Below are positions 42,563-54,883 of a stretch of DNA of 64,000 nucleotides, piece after piece. This DNA comes from Paramacrobiotus metropolitanus (taxonomy: Eukaryota; Tardigrada; Eutardigrada; Parachela; Macrobiotidae): the NCBI RefSeq assembly GCF_019649055.1, contig NW_026570300.1, positions 186,001-250,000 of the forward strand. The letters are read 5' to 3'. The notes beneath the pieces were generated by a model. That model saw only the letters and a program-made list of their open reading frames with translations, had not been told where the DNA came from and made no database searches. The translations under genes were made by a program, and so were the position numbers. The stretch's first letter is position 1, and each line of letters starts with the position of its first letter.

Positions 42563-43509
42563 CTGAGCGTATTGCCAAAAATCACAAATTTTCAAATATT
42601 ATAAATAATTCTTTTTGTAAAAATAGTGGGAGGAAACCAGTAATAACTACCTATAATTTGTCGGTAAATGCTGCAGCCTGCGTCGTGTTTGCCTTCCTAC
42701 GGTACTCGAAGTGGTTTTCTACCTCTTCTACTGAATAACACATTTGCTCCTGTATAGCTTATGGTGCGATTGAGCCAATAAAATTTCAAATACAGTCACC
42801 GTTACACATCTAGTTATTGACTGTACCTATCACAGTTCGCTTGTCATTGTGCAAATAGAAACTTTGATACCGTTAAGCACTGACTGGTACAGGTGCTTCA
42901 CTTTAATCAGCTTGCGTTTGCATCGTACAGGCTCAAAAATAGAGATTTGGCTTGCAGGCTTAATAATATCGCAACAAATTGATTTTCAGCTGGATTCCGC
43001 TGAGTCCCTTCGCAAAATGATTATCAGTATATTACCAATACATTTTCCCATTTTGACTAAATGTACGAGTATATTCTCCCATCTGCTTGTTTTATGGACA
43101 GTTTTACTGCTTCTTGTCCCCTGCTTGAAACTACAGTTAAAAATTGTTACCAATGACAAAATTCTAAGCAGTTTCTGAATGGCAATACACCGAAGAATAC
43201 TTTACACAGTGCTACGAAACCTTCCATACGAGTATAGGTTCATTTGAACTCTGTAGGTGTTTTTGAAGAAATGTGGTACTGCATCGTGCTTATATATAAC
43301 TAAACCCAGTAAACTCCCGGTATTTTCAGATGGCATCGGTAGTTAATCGACGAACCGGCCAGAAGTACACCAAAGTCAAAGAAACAATTTGGTAGAAAAA
43401 GGCTTTACTCCCATCTTTACGAGAAGTACAGTTCATCTCTAGTACTCGACACCAGTTGATATTGCATGTATATTGTACACAGTAACCGCTAGAGTGCGAG
43501 TAATGGTTT
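42563..43509. other. Intergenic between the kinase gene and a receptor pseudogene
   Basis: No coding region is supported; it should hold the kinase 5' region. A 109-codon plus-strand ORF at 42849-43178 is hydrophobic but has no recognisable features and is not called. Confidence 0.4.
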
Positions 43510-44188
43510 TGTTCCCTCTGACCCGTTAGACCCAGCCTGTACAGCCACCAAATGCCTTTTGGCGTTTGATCTTCCACAAAATGATCGGGAACAAAATAAG
43601 AATGACGAGAATAGGAAACACTGTCATTAAGCAAATTACTACACGAAAGAATTCGAATTGCCGAGGAAAATTAGGAACACAAAATCCCGAAATACGCATG
43701 GACTGTCGATAATACATGGCGTCCAGTATAAATGGCGGTAAAGTCACCGACTGGCTGTAAATCAATACGGCAACCGATGTCGCGCAGGCCATACGACTGT
43801 TATGCCGCATGCGATAAAAATTCGGAAAGGTCACCGCCCAGAATCGGTTAAGGATCATGAGGAGGTTGGCGTGGATTGTGACACTGACGACAATGGCCGT
43901 TGAAATAAGATACCAGTCACACAGGTACTTACTATTCAGAAATGCATCTTCAGTTCTGTACAGCCGAACGCTGGGGATTTTGCAGAGCACGGAGTGGTAC
44001 AAATTGACGAGGATAATGTTTATGATGTAAACACGGAACGGTGTAAAATGCACGCGGTCGAAATATAAGGCGTACAGCGCCAGGGCATTGAGGAGAATGC
44101 CGCATATGGCGTAACTCAGATTAAAGAGGTTAGCATAGCTCTAACCAAAAATATTTAAGGAACCAGCTGCGGATGTGTTGTTCGACAT
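43510..44188 (-). pseudogene. Seven-helix receptor pseudogene (subfamily A), truncated
   Basis: Start codon MSNNTSAAGS at 44188, then codon 16 is TAG (44143-44141) where paralogues have Trp. From TM1 onwards the frame is open through HFTPFRVYIINI, CDWYLIS, LNRFWAVTFPNFYRMRH and TM5. An inserted base near 43555 then shifts the third intracellular loop, and homology ends near 43510. TM6 and TM7 are missing. Closest local relative is the pseudogene at 8515-9436. Confidence 0.9.
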
Positions 44189-44400
44189 GTTATAGCACAT
44201 TAAAGAATGGCATTTGTTGCACAAAGTGAACTGTGATAACGTATGGCTATAAGTTATAAAGGGGATCATATGGGAGTTCGCAGAGGCGTCAAATGGGATT
44301 GGTTATGGCATGCTGTAAGCGGCTAAGACCAGATTGGTAGATTGCTTTTCTGTAAATAATAAAACAGCAGCGAGGGATAAATGTAATTGCCCAGGTGTAG
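44189..44400 (-). promoter_or_regulatory. Duplicated 5' flank of receptor subfamily A (empty-site copy)
   Basis: Reverse complement of 7450-7655 plus 8476-8514. It is the uninterrupted version of the flank into which the TIR element at 7656-8475 inserted, so it serves as the natural empty site. Probably old promoter and 5' untranslated region. Confidence 0.5.
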
Positions 44401-47400
44401 GAATGTGAATTATCTGTTCGATACTGAAGTACAGATACTGTAGCATACAGTATATACTAATATAAACGCAGCTGTCAATCAACTACTTGAGCCAGAGGAA
44501 CCTCTATGCCCACGACCGGAAACAACCCTTAAATAATCATTACTGCCAGCATTTCCAAAATACTTACTGCAAAACAACTTCCGCACTATCGATACTTTAC
44601 GATTAGTGTAGAAATACCATTGTGACATTGTCCAAGACTCTAGTGCCAACAAACACGGGACAGCATATGCAAGCACTGAAGAAGGCCAGATAAATTTATA
44701 AGGGAAATAGCAGTGAATAAAAATCCTATCCTGAGCCCGGAGTATTTAAATAATTGTCATTTAATACTGAACTTTGCTTCATTGTATGTATGCGTGTGAT
44801 ATAGAAAACGGATTGGATCGCATTAGTTCTTCAGTAACTTCACTTCAGTAATTAATTACTGTAGTGCAACCCTTGAAAGTTTCTTGGTTCACATGAATGG
44901 CAAGTTATCCGAAATTGAATGCCAAGTCTTATAAACTTGCAGAGTTTAGGAGGATTATTTAGGTTATTATTCTACTGCTTCCGACATGGGCACTCCCATA
45001 TCGGCTGGCAGGTATTTTACCGCACCTTACCGGATATAACTCGTACATTAATGCAGGCTTTTCACGTCAGTGTAAACAGAACTCTATTCCGCTGATACTG
45101 TAAACTTCCTCGAAAAATGTGATTGGTTGCTTAATCAGCAGTTCCTTATAGTGGCAGAAAGCTGATGTTTTTGGTAGAATGACACTTCACGGAACGTTTT
45201 GCAATAATAGATTTACAGAGTTATTACAGAAAAACAGTTATTCTTACTCCACTGTAAAAAACACTCCTAACTCCTAAGTAAAGCTGATTTAACAAAGTTA
45301 CCCAAAGGTATATCCAGAGGTTATCTAAAGTTAGGCATCCAAAGGTTATCCAAAGGTTATCCAGAGTAAACGAAGTTATCCAAAGGCATATGTCACGTGT
45401 TTATAGGAATATATGTAAAGGGTGCCGCTGCTTGTGAAATAATTTGCAGAATTACGACTTACCCGTACTGATCGAAGAATCCCGAAGTAGAGCATACGTA
45501 TACTAATTGGGGCCAGGCGGATTATGTGGGGCCAGGATTATGTAGACCGCTGATTAAATTAATCAGCCGGTTTGGCATTTTATTCCGCAGTTTACCTTCA
45601 AATCTGAAATACTACCTTTATTTTCAAAAATTCAAGCGAATTTACAGTACTTACCTCTTGCGATAGGTTCCTAGGTAAATCAATACCAAGCGCAGATGGA
45701 AATAACTTATCAAGGAAAATGGTATACGTAATTGAGCAATCAAATTGGAAGAATTCGGTGGAAATACAGTATAACGAAAGCCATACCTTTACAGTTTACG
45801 GAGACGGTACTCTGTAGTCGACGTGTATAAAACTTCACTTTACATTTTTCATAAAACCTCACAGCGTATTGCACGGTTCTTATAAGCGGACCAATACGTA
45901 GTAATGTAAACAAGCAAAGTTTTACTGGGTCATGTTCCCCGATTTAAAACATTTTGCAGAAACGCACTGTCCGAACGATTTTATGCAGTTTTCAAGGAGT
46001 GCTAGTTTTCCCCCTTTGACATATGTACAGCGGGCATTTTTTAACGGAACTTCAGTGCTGCATATGTGCAAATCATCGGCGCTTAATCTTATGTGACTTA
46101 CGATTAGTACGTACGTGTGACTCATTTGAACTCGCCTTCAAATACCAAACCCAATGCAGAAATGAGACCCCAACTACGGTATTATACCGGATCTCGGAGG
46201 AATTACATTTCCCGTTTCCGCAGTATCGGATAATCGACGATCCACATTCCCCCGACACCATGGCATCGCTGGCTGGCGGCTGCAAGTGAACACAGCGGTC
46301 GTCTTCCTTGGATTTCCTCTTTATTTCGGACCAGGACAACGATGAACACACGAAACACCGGAAAGCAGTCTAACGTTTTCGACGTCTTGTCGCAAAAACA
46401 TAAACGAGCATTTTCTGTTTGCAAGCGCATTTGTGGAGGCTTGGTAACTATAGCATATGTGTATAGAATCATTGCAGTTAGTTGTACTAACATGTACACA
46501 AATGTCTCGCCGCACGATATTTCGCTGTTTTTATATGACACGACACCCTCTCACTGACAGTACTTATCATGTTTACCGAACTTTTGGGACCGGCTAGGTA
46601 AAAGAAAATGACCACTTCCATAGTATTTCGATTGCAGTGACGTGATTTTACGGTACCAGGACCTTCGGCATGGTTAAGTAACAAAATCTAGCAGCTGATG
46701 ACTGTTAGAACGGTATGGTGCACACAGCATCTGGTGACGTAGCATTTTTGCTGACATATTTTAATTTCGATTTGTCGGCATACTCCCGGTGACTGGGCGT
46801 GGTCGTATGTTGTAGTACGCGTTCTGGCTGGATTACCAAACCGAATAATAATTCAAAGTAGTTGCAAGCGTATAAAAGAACCCGATCCCGCGGGTAAATG
46901 CCGGTAGAATAAATTTTTTGTATAACTACAGTTCACAGATACAGATTCAGTATTCCTCGGATTGAACGCAGATCCTTCTTCGTATTTTCTTGTATGTTGT
47001 ATATTGTACTTGTATAACCTTCGCCGTTGATACGAAGGAGAAAGCTCTGCTGATTCTTTAAATAATTTAACCATAAGTTAACGTTAAGTTAACGATACTG
47101 AAAGGTCCCCCTGCTCTTTCATATCAGTGCCCCCGCATACCCGACGCCTGTACAAGAATTTACACTGACCGTATCTTTTCGATGAATTAATGTATATGCA
47201 CCATGCTTGCGAATTAATCTCAACTCCTCCACGACTGATAAATTTTGTTTGTGAGATAACTAAATAAAATTAGTTTGAAATTCTGATGTTTTAAGGACGT
47301 ATTACTCAGATGTTGAAAACCCATTTGACGTCTCTAGTGTTAATCTGTTTGACCAGCCACAGACTGTATTTATTGTAAGTAGTGCCAAACTGCCAGCCAG

Positions 47401-47870
47401 TATACGTAATAGATGATGTTATTCATGTTCTGCATAGTAAAGGAATATGAAAGTGTTAAAAAGTCTTATCCCTAAAATCAGCCAAGACGATGATGCACTG
47501 GATCGAACTGGGATGCCTCGGTATTATTAAGGAACGCTTTAATAATACGTTTAATAATACGCTTTAATATGTGTCAATTGTAAATTAGCCAGCAAAACAA
47601 ATCTGAATAATAGAAAACCAATTATTTTAAAGCTATATATAAGAAACTGTAAGGGAAAAACTCAACGTGCAAAATCTACGGGAACATTTAAGTACCCAGC
47701 GTTAGTTGATACAATGACCACTAATTACATATTTACAGATAGTCGCATCGTCCAAAGGAACGATGCAAACGGAGCAGACTTCGCTGTCCAGTAAAACATA
47801 CCCCAGTTCAGTTTTAGTTTCTTTCGGCAAAGCCCTCTATAACATGGATGCTGGGAAAACAGTAAAGCGG
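44401..47870. other. Intergenic stretch without a convincing gene
   Basis: No gene is supported over 3.4 kb. Contents are a 12-bp-type array of CCAAAGGTTATC variants at about 45295-45390 and a diverged copy of the 4680-5100 block at about 45935-46340. There is also a minus-strand frame at 44676-44479 preceded by a good acceptor (GGCCTTCTTCAG), which could be an isolated exon but has no recognised product. Confidence 0.4.
45295..45390. repeat. Short tandem array of CCAAAGGTTATC variants
   Basis: Seven or so imperfect units of 10-13 bp (ATCCAAAGGTT, ATCCAGAGGTT, ATCTAAAGTTA) follow each other. No other signal is present. Confidence 0.75.
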
Positions 47871-48812
47871 TTAACAATGAGCGCCAGGGTGTCGCTTAAA
47901 CTTGGAAATGAAAGATGGAATGATAAGCGTAAGAGGATCAATCAGGACCTGACAGGAAAAGAGCAAACCTGCCAGGCGTAGCGCGGTATCGGAGACGGTA
48001 TTCCAGCCATATCCACTCACGACTATTGTAATAAACGGGGTCCAGCAGACTACCATCGAGCTGACTAGCAAATAAAACATGACCATGTTGATATTCCGGG
48101 ATCTGGATTTCCTGGCAAGGATTTTCTGGCCAGGTGGGTTCTCTGTTCCGTTGGATCTCACTGGTACAGCCACCACCTGCTTTTGCTGTTTCGCCTTCCA
48201 CAAAATAATGGGGAATAAAATAACAATGATAGTAACAGGAAACACTGTCATTAGGCAAATTACAGCACGAAAGAGTTCGAACTGTGCGGGAAAGTTTGGT
48301 ATACAAAATCCCGAGATGCGCGTTGATTGTCGATAATATACTGCATCTAGTATAAATGGCGGTAAGGTCACCGACTGGCAGTAGACCAGCATGGCAACTG
48401 ATGCCGCGCACGCCACACTGACACTGTGTCGAAGACGATAAGAATTCGGAAAGGTCACCGCCCAAAACCGGTTAAGGATCATCAGGAAGTTGGCATGAAC
48501 GGTCGCACTGCATATAACGGCCGTTGACACCATATACCAGTCACACAAGTACTTGCTGTTCAGAAATGCTTCTTCACTTCTGTACAGTAAAATGCTGGAG
48601 ATTTTCCCGAAAACGGCGTGATATAGATTGACCAGGATAATGTTTACGATGTAAACACGGAAAGGCGTAAAATGTACGCGGTCCAGGTATAATGCGTACA
48701 ACGCCAGGACATTGAGGAGAACGCCGCACACAATATAAGCCAGATTAAAGATATTAGCGTAGCTCCAACCAAAACTATTTAAAGAATTTGTGGTAGAAGT
48801 GTTGTTCGACAT
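47871..48812 (-). CDS. Seven-transmembrane receptor, rhodopsin-like (subfamily A), intact
   Basis: A single-exon gene of 313 residues. The N-terminus MSNNTSTTNS has glycosylation sites; seven hydrophobic segments follow. Landmarks are DRVHFTPFRVYI after TM1, Cys in LCDWYMV before TM3, LNRFWAVTFPNSYRLRH at the TM3 end (NRF in place of DRY), VCWTPF in TM6, and DPLTLII in TM7 in place of NPxxY. The C-terminal tail is very short (KFKRHPGAHC), with a terminal Cys that could be a lipidation site. Three pseudogene copies of this subfamily lie in the window (8515, 12440, 43510). Ligand and G-protein partner are unknown. Confidence 0.9.
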   Translation of the reverse strand: MSNNTSTTNSLNSFGWSYANIFNLAYIVCGVLLNVLALYALYLDRVHFTPFRVYIVNIILVNLYHAVFGKISSILLYRSEEAFLNSKYLCDWYMVSTAVICSATVHANFLMILNRFWAVTFPNSYRLRHSVSVACAASVAMLVYCQSVTLPPFILDAVYYRQSTRISGFCIPNFPAQFELFRAVICLMTVFPVTIIVILFPIILWKAKQQKQVVAVPVRSNGTENPPGQKILARKSRSRNINMVMFYLLVSSMVVCWTPFITIVVSGYGWNTVSDTALRLAGLLFSCQVLIDPLTLIIPSFISKFKRHPGAHC

Positions 48813-51495
48813 GTCCCACCACAGAATAACTAATGAGTGCGTTAATTTTTGTACATACTAAACTCCAAAAAAGTGTGGCTAATGGGTTCCCGAGGATACT
48901 AAAGATTACCATTATGGAAGTTCTTATCCCGAGCATAGAGTATTTGAATTACTATAGTCTGTGGCTTTCGTGCCATTAATTGCGCACTGAATTCCTTTTG
49001 CACAGGCTCGAGCATTACCCTTACCGCTACGTACGTCAATAACTGCTCTAATACAAATTATAGAATGATCTTCGAGAGTCGCCTAATATGGGTGCAGATG
49101 CGTTATCCGGAGTCTTAACGAGGTATCTAAGAGGATAATTAAGATTGTTACGACTGTTTCCAACATGGGAGCTCAACGCTCTCATTAGTCCGACTTCCGC
49201 TGACAGGTGTGTTTACTGCCCTATTACCGAATATTATTAACGAAACACTTAAGCTTTTGAATTAAAAAGAAGTCCTCATTCCGAAGACCTCATTCCGTCG
49301 AAGATGCTGGAAACTGACTTGAAAATTTCTTCCTTAGTGACGAAAACTGAAATTTGGTGGGCAGAACTGCGAAGTGCTATTCTGAATTCCGAACGGAAAT
49401 CGCACTGTACCATCGAAGATTCTAAAACCGCTACGCGCATGTTTATTGGGATCGTGATCAAGTTTAAAAGGAGTAAGTATATAGCCCAGACAGCTACTAC
49501 CGACCAAATTCAGCATCCGGTTTACCAATTATTCCGCATACGGTAATGTGAACTTGCAGGTGTACTTTAATCTGATTTTAATCAAAACTTTGAGCGAATT
49601 TGCAACACCAGTCCCTCTCGAATACTTCCTCTTTTAACTTTTAAATACTGTTTTGCGCATCCGGAATAGACAAAGAAAATGACGCAAATTAAAACAGACA
49701 TTAACCGAAGAATTGAATAGAAATATGTCGGAAACCATATTTTCGTACGGAGATCGGAGTTCCATCAAAGTACATTTCTTACAAAAGGTCACGACGTTTA
49801 ATTTTTGTTACGGAGCTAGTACGGAGCTGAAGCAGTAGAGCAACTCCTGAGGGTGGCGGTACCTAAAATAATTTTCTTTGTTACTGTTACCGGTACATTG
49901 TCTTTCAAAACCTTCTTTAATATTTGGATTAGACCAAAGTGAACGGGTGATGCAAAAACTATGCTTCTCGTGAAAACATTAACCAACTAAGTTGGTTCTT
50001 GCACAAGCACAAAGCTTTCTATTGTTACAAACTTTTCAGAATGTAAAATACTGCGAAGCAAGCCATAAAAATTCACTTTGGATGAATCAATTTTGATAGA
50101 TGGTTGAAAATGCGACAAAGCGAATCGTGTCAGATTGCATGGTGATAAGAGTTCAAACGAGGCGAACAGATGGAGCAGACTAAATATAAACACTACACTG
50201 GCTGCATGGTGTGCTGCCCCCTTGAATGCCGCATATACGTGTACAAGTACATTGATTTGCCGATTACCAGTCTGCCTGATCGGTTGACCAATTAGTCCCA
50301 ACTGTGCACACTGGAATGCAGCGCGTAAGCGACTCGCCCGCTCTCCACTCTTTATCAGGCCCGTTTTATGTGACTTTTAATCTGCATCATTTGCTGATTG
50401 ACTGCACGTGGCTGCGTATGCCATTTGAAGGACATGACCGAGCATTTCAAGTAGTTCTCCAAATCAATCACTTCCAACAACATTAAAATTCTATTGTACG
50501 CTGAGTGGCATCGATATGTACTGTACACAGATTTCTAAGTATGGATTTAAACGGACAAGAAATAATAGACTCCAGGATAAACTGCTGCTTCCCCTTTTTA
50601 ATTATACCGGCAACGTTACTTGTTGCTTTCTGTTTTCTTATGTTTTCTTCTAATTTATTAAATCATACTACAGAAAAAGTTTGCATTAATGCCAGCATTG
50701 CCTGGCAAAACACTTGATGGTGACTTTGATTTTCTATCATAAGACTTATGATTTCTATCTTTTTAGGAGTCTTGTATAGAAGTACGTTTTGCATTAAATT
50801 TTGATCACAGTAATTATTTCATGCATAATACTGTACTCGTATCACTCGCAAGTCCGTACAGTAGATTTAATAAACTATCAGTTAAACTGAATTGTGAGTT
50901 AAAACACAAACTGTGGATTTAAGCGGATATAAACGGATTCACGCCGTACTGCGCCGTAAGGCGTGGCTTAAGGTAGAAATTGCAGCCAATAGTAAATATC
51001 GATCACTGGCGCACATCTCACTCGTCACATATATACGCGCGCAGCCTCAGATTTTAATACGCAGCCGTGCACATGACCCAACTGCCGCCGGTCAAGCGGT
51101 TTTGTTATGTCTCAAATAGTGCAGCAGATGTATCGTATATCATTTGCCCCTTGTCTAAATCAACTCCATTCCACACCAATCCCCCCATCGGCCGGCACCA
51201 CTCTTCAGCGTTAATGCACTGCCAGTCCGTCCTAAAAATAAACAATCCAAACTTACTACAGCTGTCGCTTGGCCCGACTATAGTGTACAGCGATAATTTC
51301 GACGCTTTATGGGGAATTTGAGAATCTGCGATTTTGCAATCTGTGGGGATGTGAGCGGATATTGTGCCGGTCACTAGCGCATCCGTCATTCGCCGCGTTC
51401 CCATTGCACTATAAAGTTCGAACAGTGTTTAATTGATCCGGTTTCAAAATTCAAAAAGCTGCTCATTTATCTGGATAAGTTTTCTCTGCGAGAAA
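48813..51495. other. Intergenic, no gene supported
   Basis: AT-rich sequence with small random ORFs only. A plus-strand frame at about 50505-50717 encodes one hydrophobic segment but has weak coding character and is not called. Confidence 0.4.
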
Positions 51496-51915
51496 ATGCT
51501 TCGACGTAATAACGATGAATTCCGCATTCCGTTGTTTTTGGAAGAGCGTCCGTTGCCGCGTGTGCCGAAGTACTCTAAAGAAGTTTTTCGGGAAGTGTAT
51601 GAACCGACGCCGAGTGATGTCGAGAAGGGTAAAAGCCGGTTGCAGAAATGGATGAGCGCGTTGAAGAAGCGCTTGGCCGGGAAAAAAAGCGATCAGTTGA
51701 TTCAAGATAAGAATTTTATCAATGGGCAAACAGAGCCATGCTCACAGTGTTCATTGCGTGAACGACCGGGACGATCCCGTGGGATGATTGTGGAGCGGCA
51801 ACGACCGGTGTCCATGTACGATTTCCGCGTAACGCACCAAGAAAAAGGTAATGCGACTGTGCGAAATCATAATGGCACTGCAGTTTCGAAAAAGCCAAAA
51901 TTAATATTACTGTAA
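51496..51915 (+). CDS. Small basic protein, unknown
   Basis: ATG 51496 opens a 139-residue frame (MLRRNNDEFRIPLFLEERP). The context AAA before ATG is good and codon use is GC-richer than the flanks, as in the other real genes here. The protein is rich in Lys, Arg and Pro, with a likely amphipathic helix KSRLQKWMSALKKRLAGKK, a CSQCSLRERPGRSR patch and a terminal KKPKLILL. No signal peptide or membrane segment. It is not recognised. It could be a complete single-exon gene or the first exon of a longer one. Confidence 0.5.
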   Translation: MLRRNNDEFRIPLFLEERPLPRVPKYSKEVFREVYEPTPSDVEKGKSRLQKWMSALKKRLAGKKSDQLIQDKNFINGQTEPCSQCSLRERPGRSRGMIVERQRPVSMYDFRVTHQEKGNATVRNHNGTAVSKKPKLILL

Positions 51916-52574
51916 ATTTTAATATCGTGCTTGCGCAACCGTGTCCCTGTGGCTGTGGCTGTGAGTTGCACATACACATTCGCGCACAATTTATATTGTT
52001 AATTACTTTATGCACAGCCGAAAATCGGAAAATGCGTTTTTGTTATCTTTCTGCTTTTTAATCTGAACAGATTGAACAATATAAGCAAATATGTACGGTT
52101 ACCGCAACTTTAGCAGTTACTGAATGCCGGATACAATTAGCAACCATACGAGTACTACTTGTAACTAAATTACTAGACCATTAGCGGAAAACAAAGCGAA
52201 ACCTGGACAAATAAAGTACGTAACTAGAGTAGATAATTAAGCGAAACCTAGATATAAAAGAAATAAAGCGAAACCTTAGGAGCTTAAAACGTATATTACA
52301 ATTTACAAATAATGTTCACTTGCAGGTAGTTGCTGACGTTAGCTGCTTTATTACTCGTAGTTTCATACTATTATATGTTATTGAAATTTCTGTCTGTAAT
52401 AATATTGCTGTAGCGGTCGATTACAAAGGGAAGCGAGTGAATATTTGTTTGACCGCATAGATGAGTGATTAATTGATGCGTAAGATAATGAACCACTTAA
52501 CGGTAACGACCAAAGTAAGCTGATCAATGTCAAAATTAATCAATAATAAATTCCTGCTGATTTCGCTGACTTGC

Positions 52575-52662
52575 TTAAAGCTTTTCAAGTTATCAACTGT
52601 TTTCAAGCTTTTCAAGTCTTCAAGCTTTTCAAGTTTTCAAGCTTTTCAAGTTTTCAACTGAC
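52575..52662. repeat. Short tandem array of TTTTCAAGC/T units
   Basis: About nine imperfect units of TTTTCAAGC or TTTTCAAGT follow each other. It is a simple repeat with no gene. Confidence 0.85.
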
Positions 52663-52960
52663 TGCTAAATTTAATTTTTTAAAACTCGAAGTGGACGTAT
52701 GTTGACGATGGTTTCACGAATGTGTGCAATGTTCACATGACTGTGAGTCCGTCCGCCTATCTGTATTTCTCACAGCAGTCCGGTAGGTGAGCAGTTATTA
52801 AATTTTCCTTGTTACGCGATCTTTGGACTTTTGCTGTTTATTCTCATGGCTACTCGCACACGTAACCGGTAGCGATCGTAACAGTAACGCAAACTTTTTT
52901 TAACAGTTCTCACACTGACCCCGCATTCCAATACCGGCACCACATACGCAACAGTAGTCG

Positions 52961-53587
52961 CTGCGCCATACACACACAGCCCCACCCACGTTGATCGCCC
53001 CCACCAGCCCCAACAGCACTTACCACTCCCCGGGCTTATCGGACGCCGACAGCGTGATCCTGCCGGCCGTCCTGGTGCGATTACGCCGGAAAGGCGAAGC
53101 AGCCCGCGCGGCGGCCGAACATGATGGACAGGCGATAAGATATCGCCAGCACCGGCGTTACACACTTTACACCGATCCGGACAGCGATAAGCGACATCAG
53201 CCGCTGCCGGACACGTCGGACACCGGTGTATCGCATTCGTACACGTGTTCGTCGCGGCGCCCATACAGCTGTCTGTACGAGCATGAGCCGGATGTGGTGG
53301 TGTCTGCGCAGTCGGTGCGGCCGCTGCGGACAGCGGTGCCGGTACGGCCGGAATGGACCAATCGCGTCAGTTGTGCGCCGGAACGACAACGGTATCCACC
53401 CGGGACGAGAAAGAGATTTGGCGGGAAACGATTGTTGGTGCTGGATGATGCGGCGTTGTTGGCGATGCAGAATGGTGGAGAAATCCCGGAAGTGAAAACC
53501 GTTGGCCTTACTGGCATGTCCAGACGAGGGCGGAATTCGAGAAGCAGTATAATGCATGAAGCGATTTACGAAGAAGTCATGATTTAA
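52961..53587 (+). CDS. Probable terminal exon of an unknown Arg/Pro-rich protein
   Basis: The frame is open from 52958 to the TAA/TGA region at 53587 without an ATG in its first 150 codons. It is preceded by pyrimidine-rich sequence with AGs at about 53007 and 53016, so an exon entered by splicing is likely. The stretch is clearly GC-rich compared with its flanks. The product of about 195 residues is rich in Arg, Pro, Tyr and Asp, with PGLSDADSVILPAVLVRLRR near the start and IMHEAIYEEVMI at the end. No domain is recognised. Whether it joins the gene at 51496 cannot be told. Confidence 0.5.
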   Translation: MRHTHTAPPTLIAPTSPNSTYHSPGLSDADSVILPAVLVRLRRKGEAARAAAEHDGQAIRYRQHRRYTLYTDPDSDKRHQPLPDTSDTGVSHSYTCSSRRPYSCLYEHEPDVVVSAQSVRPLRTAVPVRPEWTNRVSCAPERQRYPPGTRKRFGGKRLLVLDDAALLAMQNGGEIPEVKTVGLTGMSRRGRNSRSSIMHEAIYEEVMI

Positions 53588-53982
53588 TGATAATCCCTTT
53601 GTTATTTTGATACAGGTTGTGTAGTGTATCGAATAAGGCTTTTCATCTTTTTTTTCCATTTCCGTTTGTTACTGTTATCCGGTCCGGTCCCAATTATGCA
53701 GTTAATCGAAATGCCTTTTATGCGCTACAACAGACGCATACATGAATTGATTAGTACAAGGCACACGAATATTGTGAATGAAAAAAGCGATGGGGTAGAA
53801 ATCTAATGTTTCACACAGGACGCGCTTGCATCGTTATATACGCGCTTAAATTTTGCATGTCCGCAAGACACCTTTGTACCGGTATACTCGTATATTTCTA
53901 ATCAATAAACAGATGGCCTTCAAACTTTTGCCGGAGGTTTGTTTTCCTTACACTGCTTATTGTTACTACAACAACAGAGTAA

Positions 53983-54859
53983 AGGCCTATTTTTACTCGG
54001 GCTTAAGATCGTCACATCTCGCGAAACTGAGCTATTTCGGCGAGTATAGATACCTTCACATCTCCGTCACAGTGTCCGTGACTGAGGTAGGTAGTATAAC
54101 CACACACACGTCACCTTACCGTAAGTTAGTTTCGTCAAGGTTACGTTCGTCAAAATCTGGCTACTTTCGTCAAATTTTGGAAATAGAACTAGTTCTATTT
54201 TTTAAACTTCACGATCGTGAAGTTCTGCATGTTTATCGTATATTAGCATGCAAAACGATGCGTATGTTATTAGCGCACTTTCTGCAGGCACAATTGTACT
54301 TTACTACCTACAAACACTTGAAAGACCACTTTATAAATAATAAATTTTCCATTTCCCACGCAGCTGCACATTTGATTTTGACAATATTTTAAATATTAGT
54401 TTTGGGAGGCAATACACAAGTGAAACGTCGATCTGCAGCGTTCATCTTCGGAATTAGGTGAAAAATTAGAATTCAAGCGGAAATTAGAATTTAAGCGAAA
54501 AAAACAATAAATCGTTGTAAAACTATCAGTCAGCCGAACGCGCAGTGGATGATTAACCAAAGGTTCAAAGTTGCATAAATATCGCCTGTTGGAAATATAC
54601 TGAATGTATCCCACCCCACAGGAAGTACAGCAGTCGTAATTTTATGTTGAAATCATTTTTAGAATTTCGAGGTTTGGCGAAACTGATTTTCGAGTATAAC
54701 CAGGAGGTCGTTTTGCTCATGTCCGTGATGTAAGCCGGATCTTAGTGTCGGCTTTTATCACGGTCGTCAGATTTTACGGACATCAAGGTTCATGTGCATA
54801 TTCTGCCATTTTGACGGACGTAAAGAAAAATGTGACGAAAGCCGAGTAAAAATAGGCCT
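53983..54859. mobile_element. MITE with 22-bp terminal inverted repeats and TAA target duplication
   Basis: The left end reads AGGCCTATTTTTACTCGG and the right end CCGAGTAAAAATAGGCCT, with TAA directly outside each. Subterminal TTCGTCA words recur in the left part (about 54140-54175). The length is about 877 bp and no transposase is encoded; an ORF over the left part is a chance frame. A 3-bp TAA duplication fits the PIF/Harbinger group, though this assignment is tentative. Confidence 0.7.
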
Positions 54860-54883
54860 TAATAATTCAACTGCAGAGTACTA

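Noticed and set aside
44479-44676. Minus-strand frame preceded by a splice-acceptor-like sequence
   Set aside because: Only one short frame, no recognisable product, and no partner exon found nearby.
50505-50717. Small ORF with one hydrophobic stretch
   Set aside because: AT-rich, isolated, and no supporting splice or promoter signal; chance is the simpler explanation.
53853-54392. 179-codon plus-strand ORF
   Set aside because: It runs through the inverted end of a MITE and has no protein-like features.
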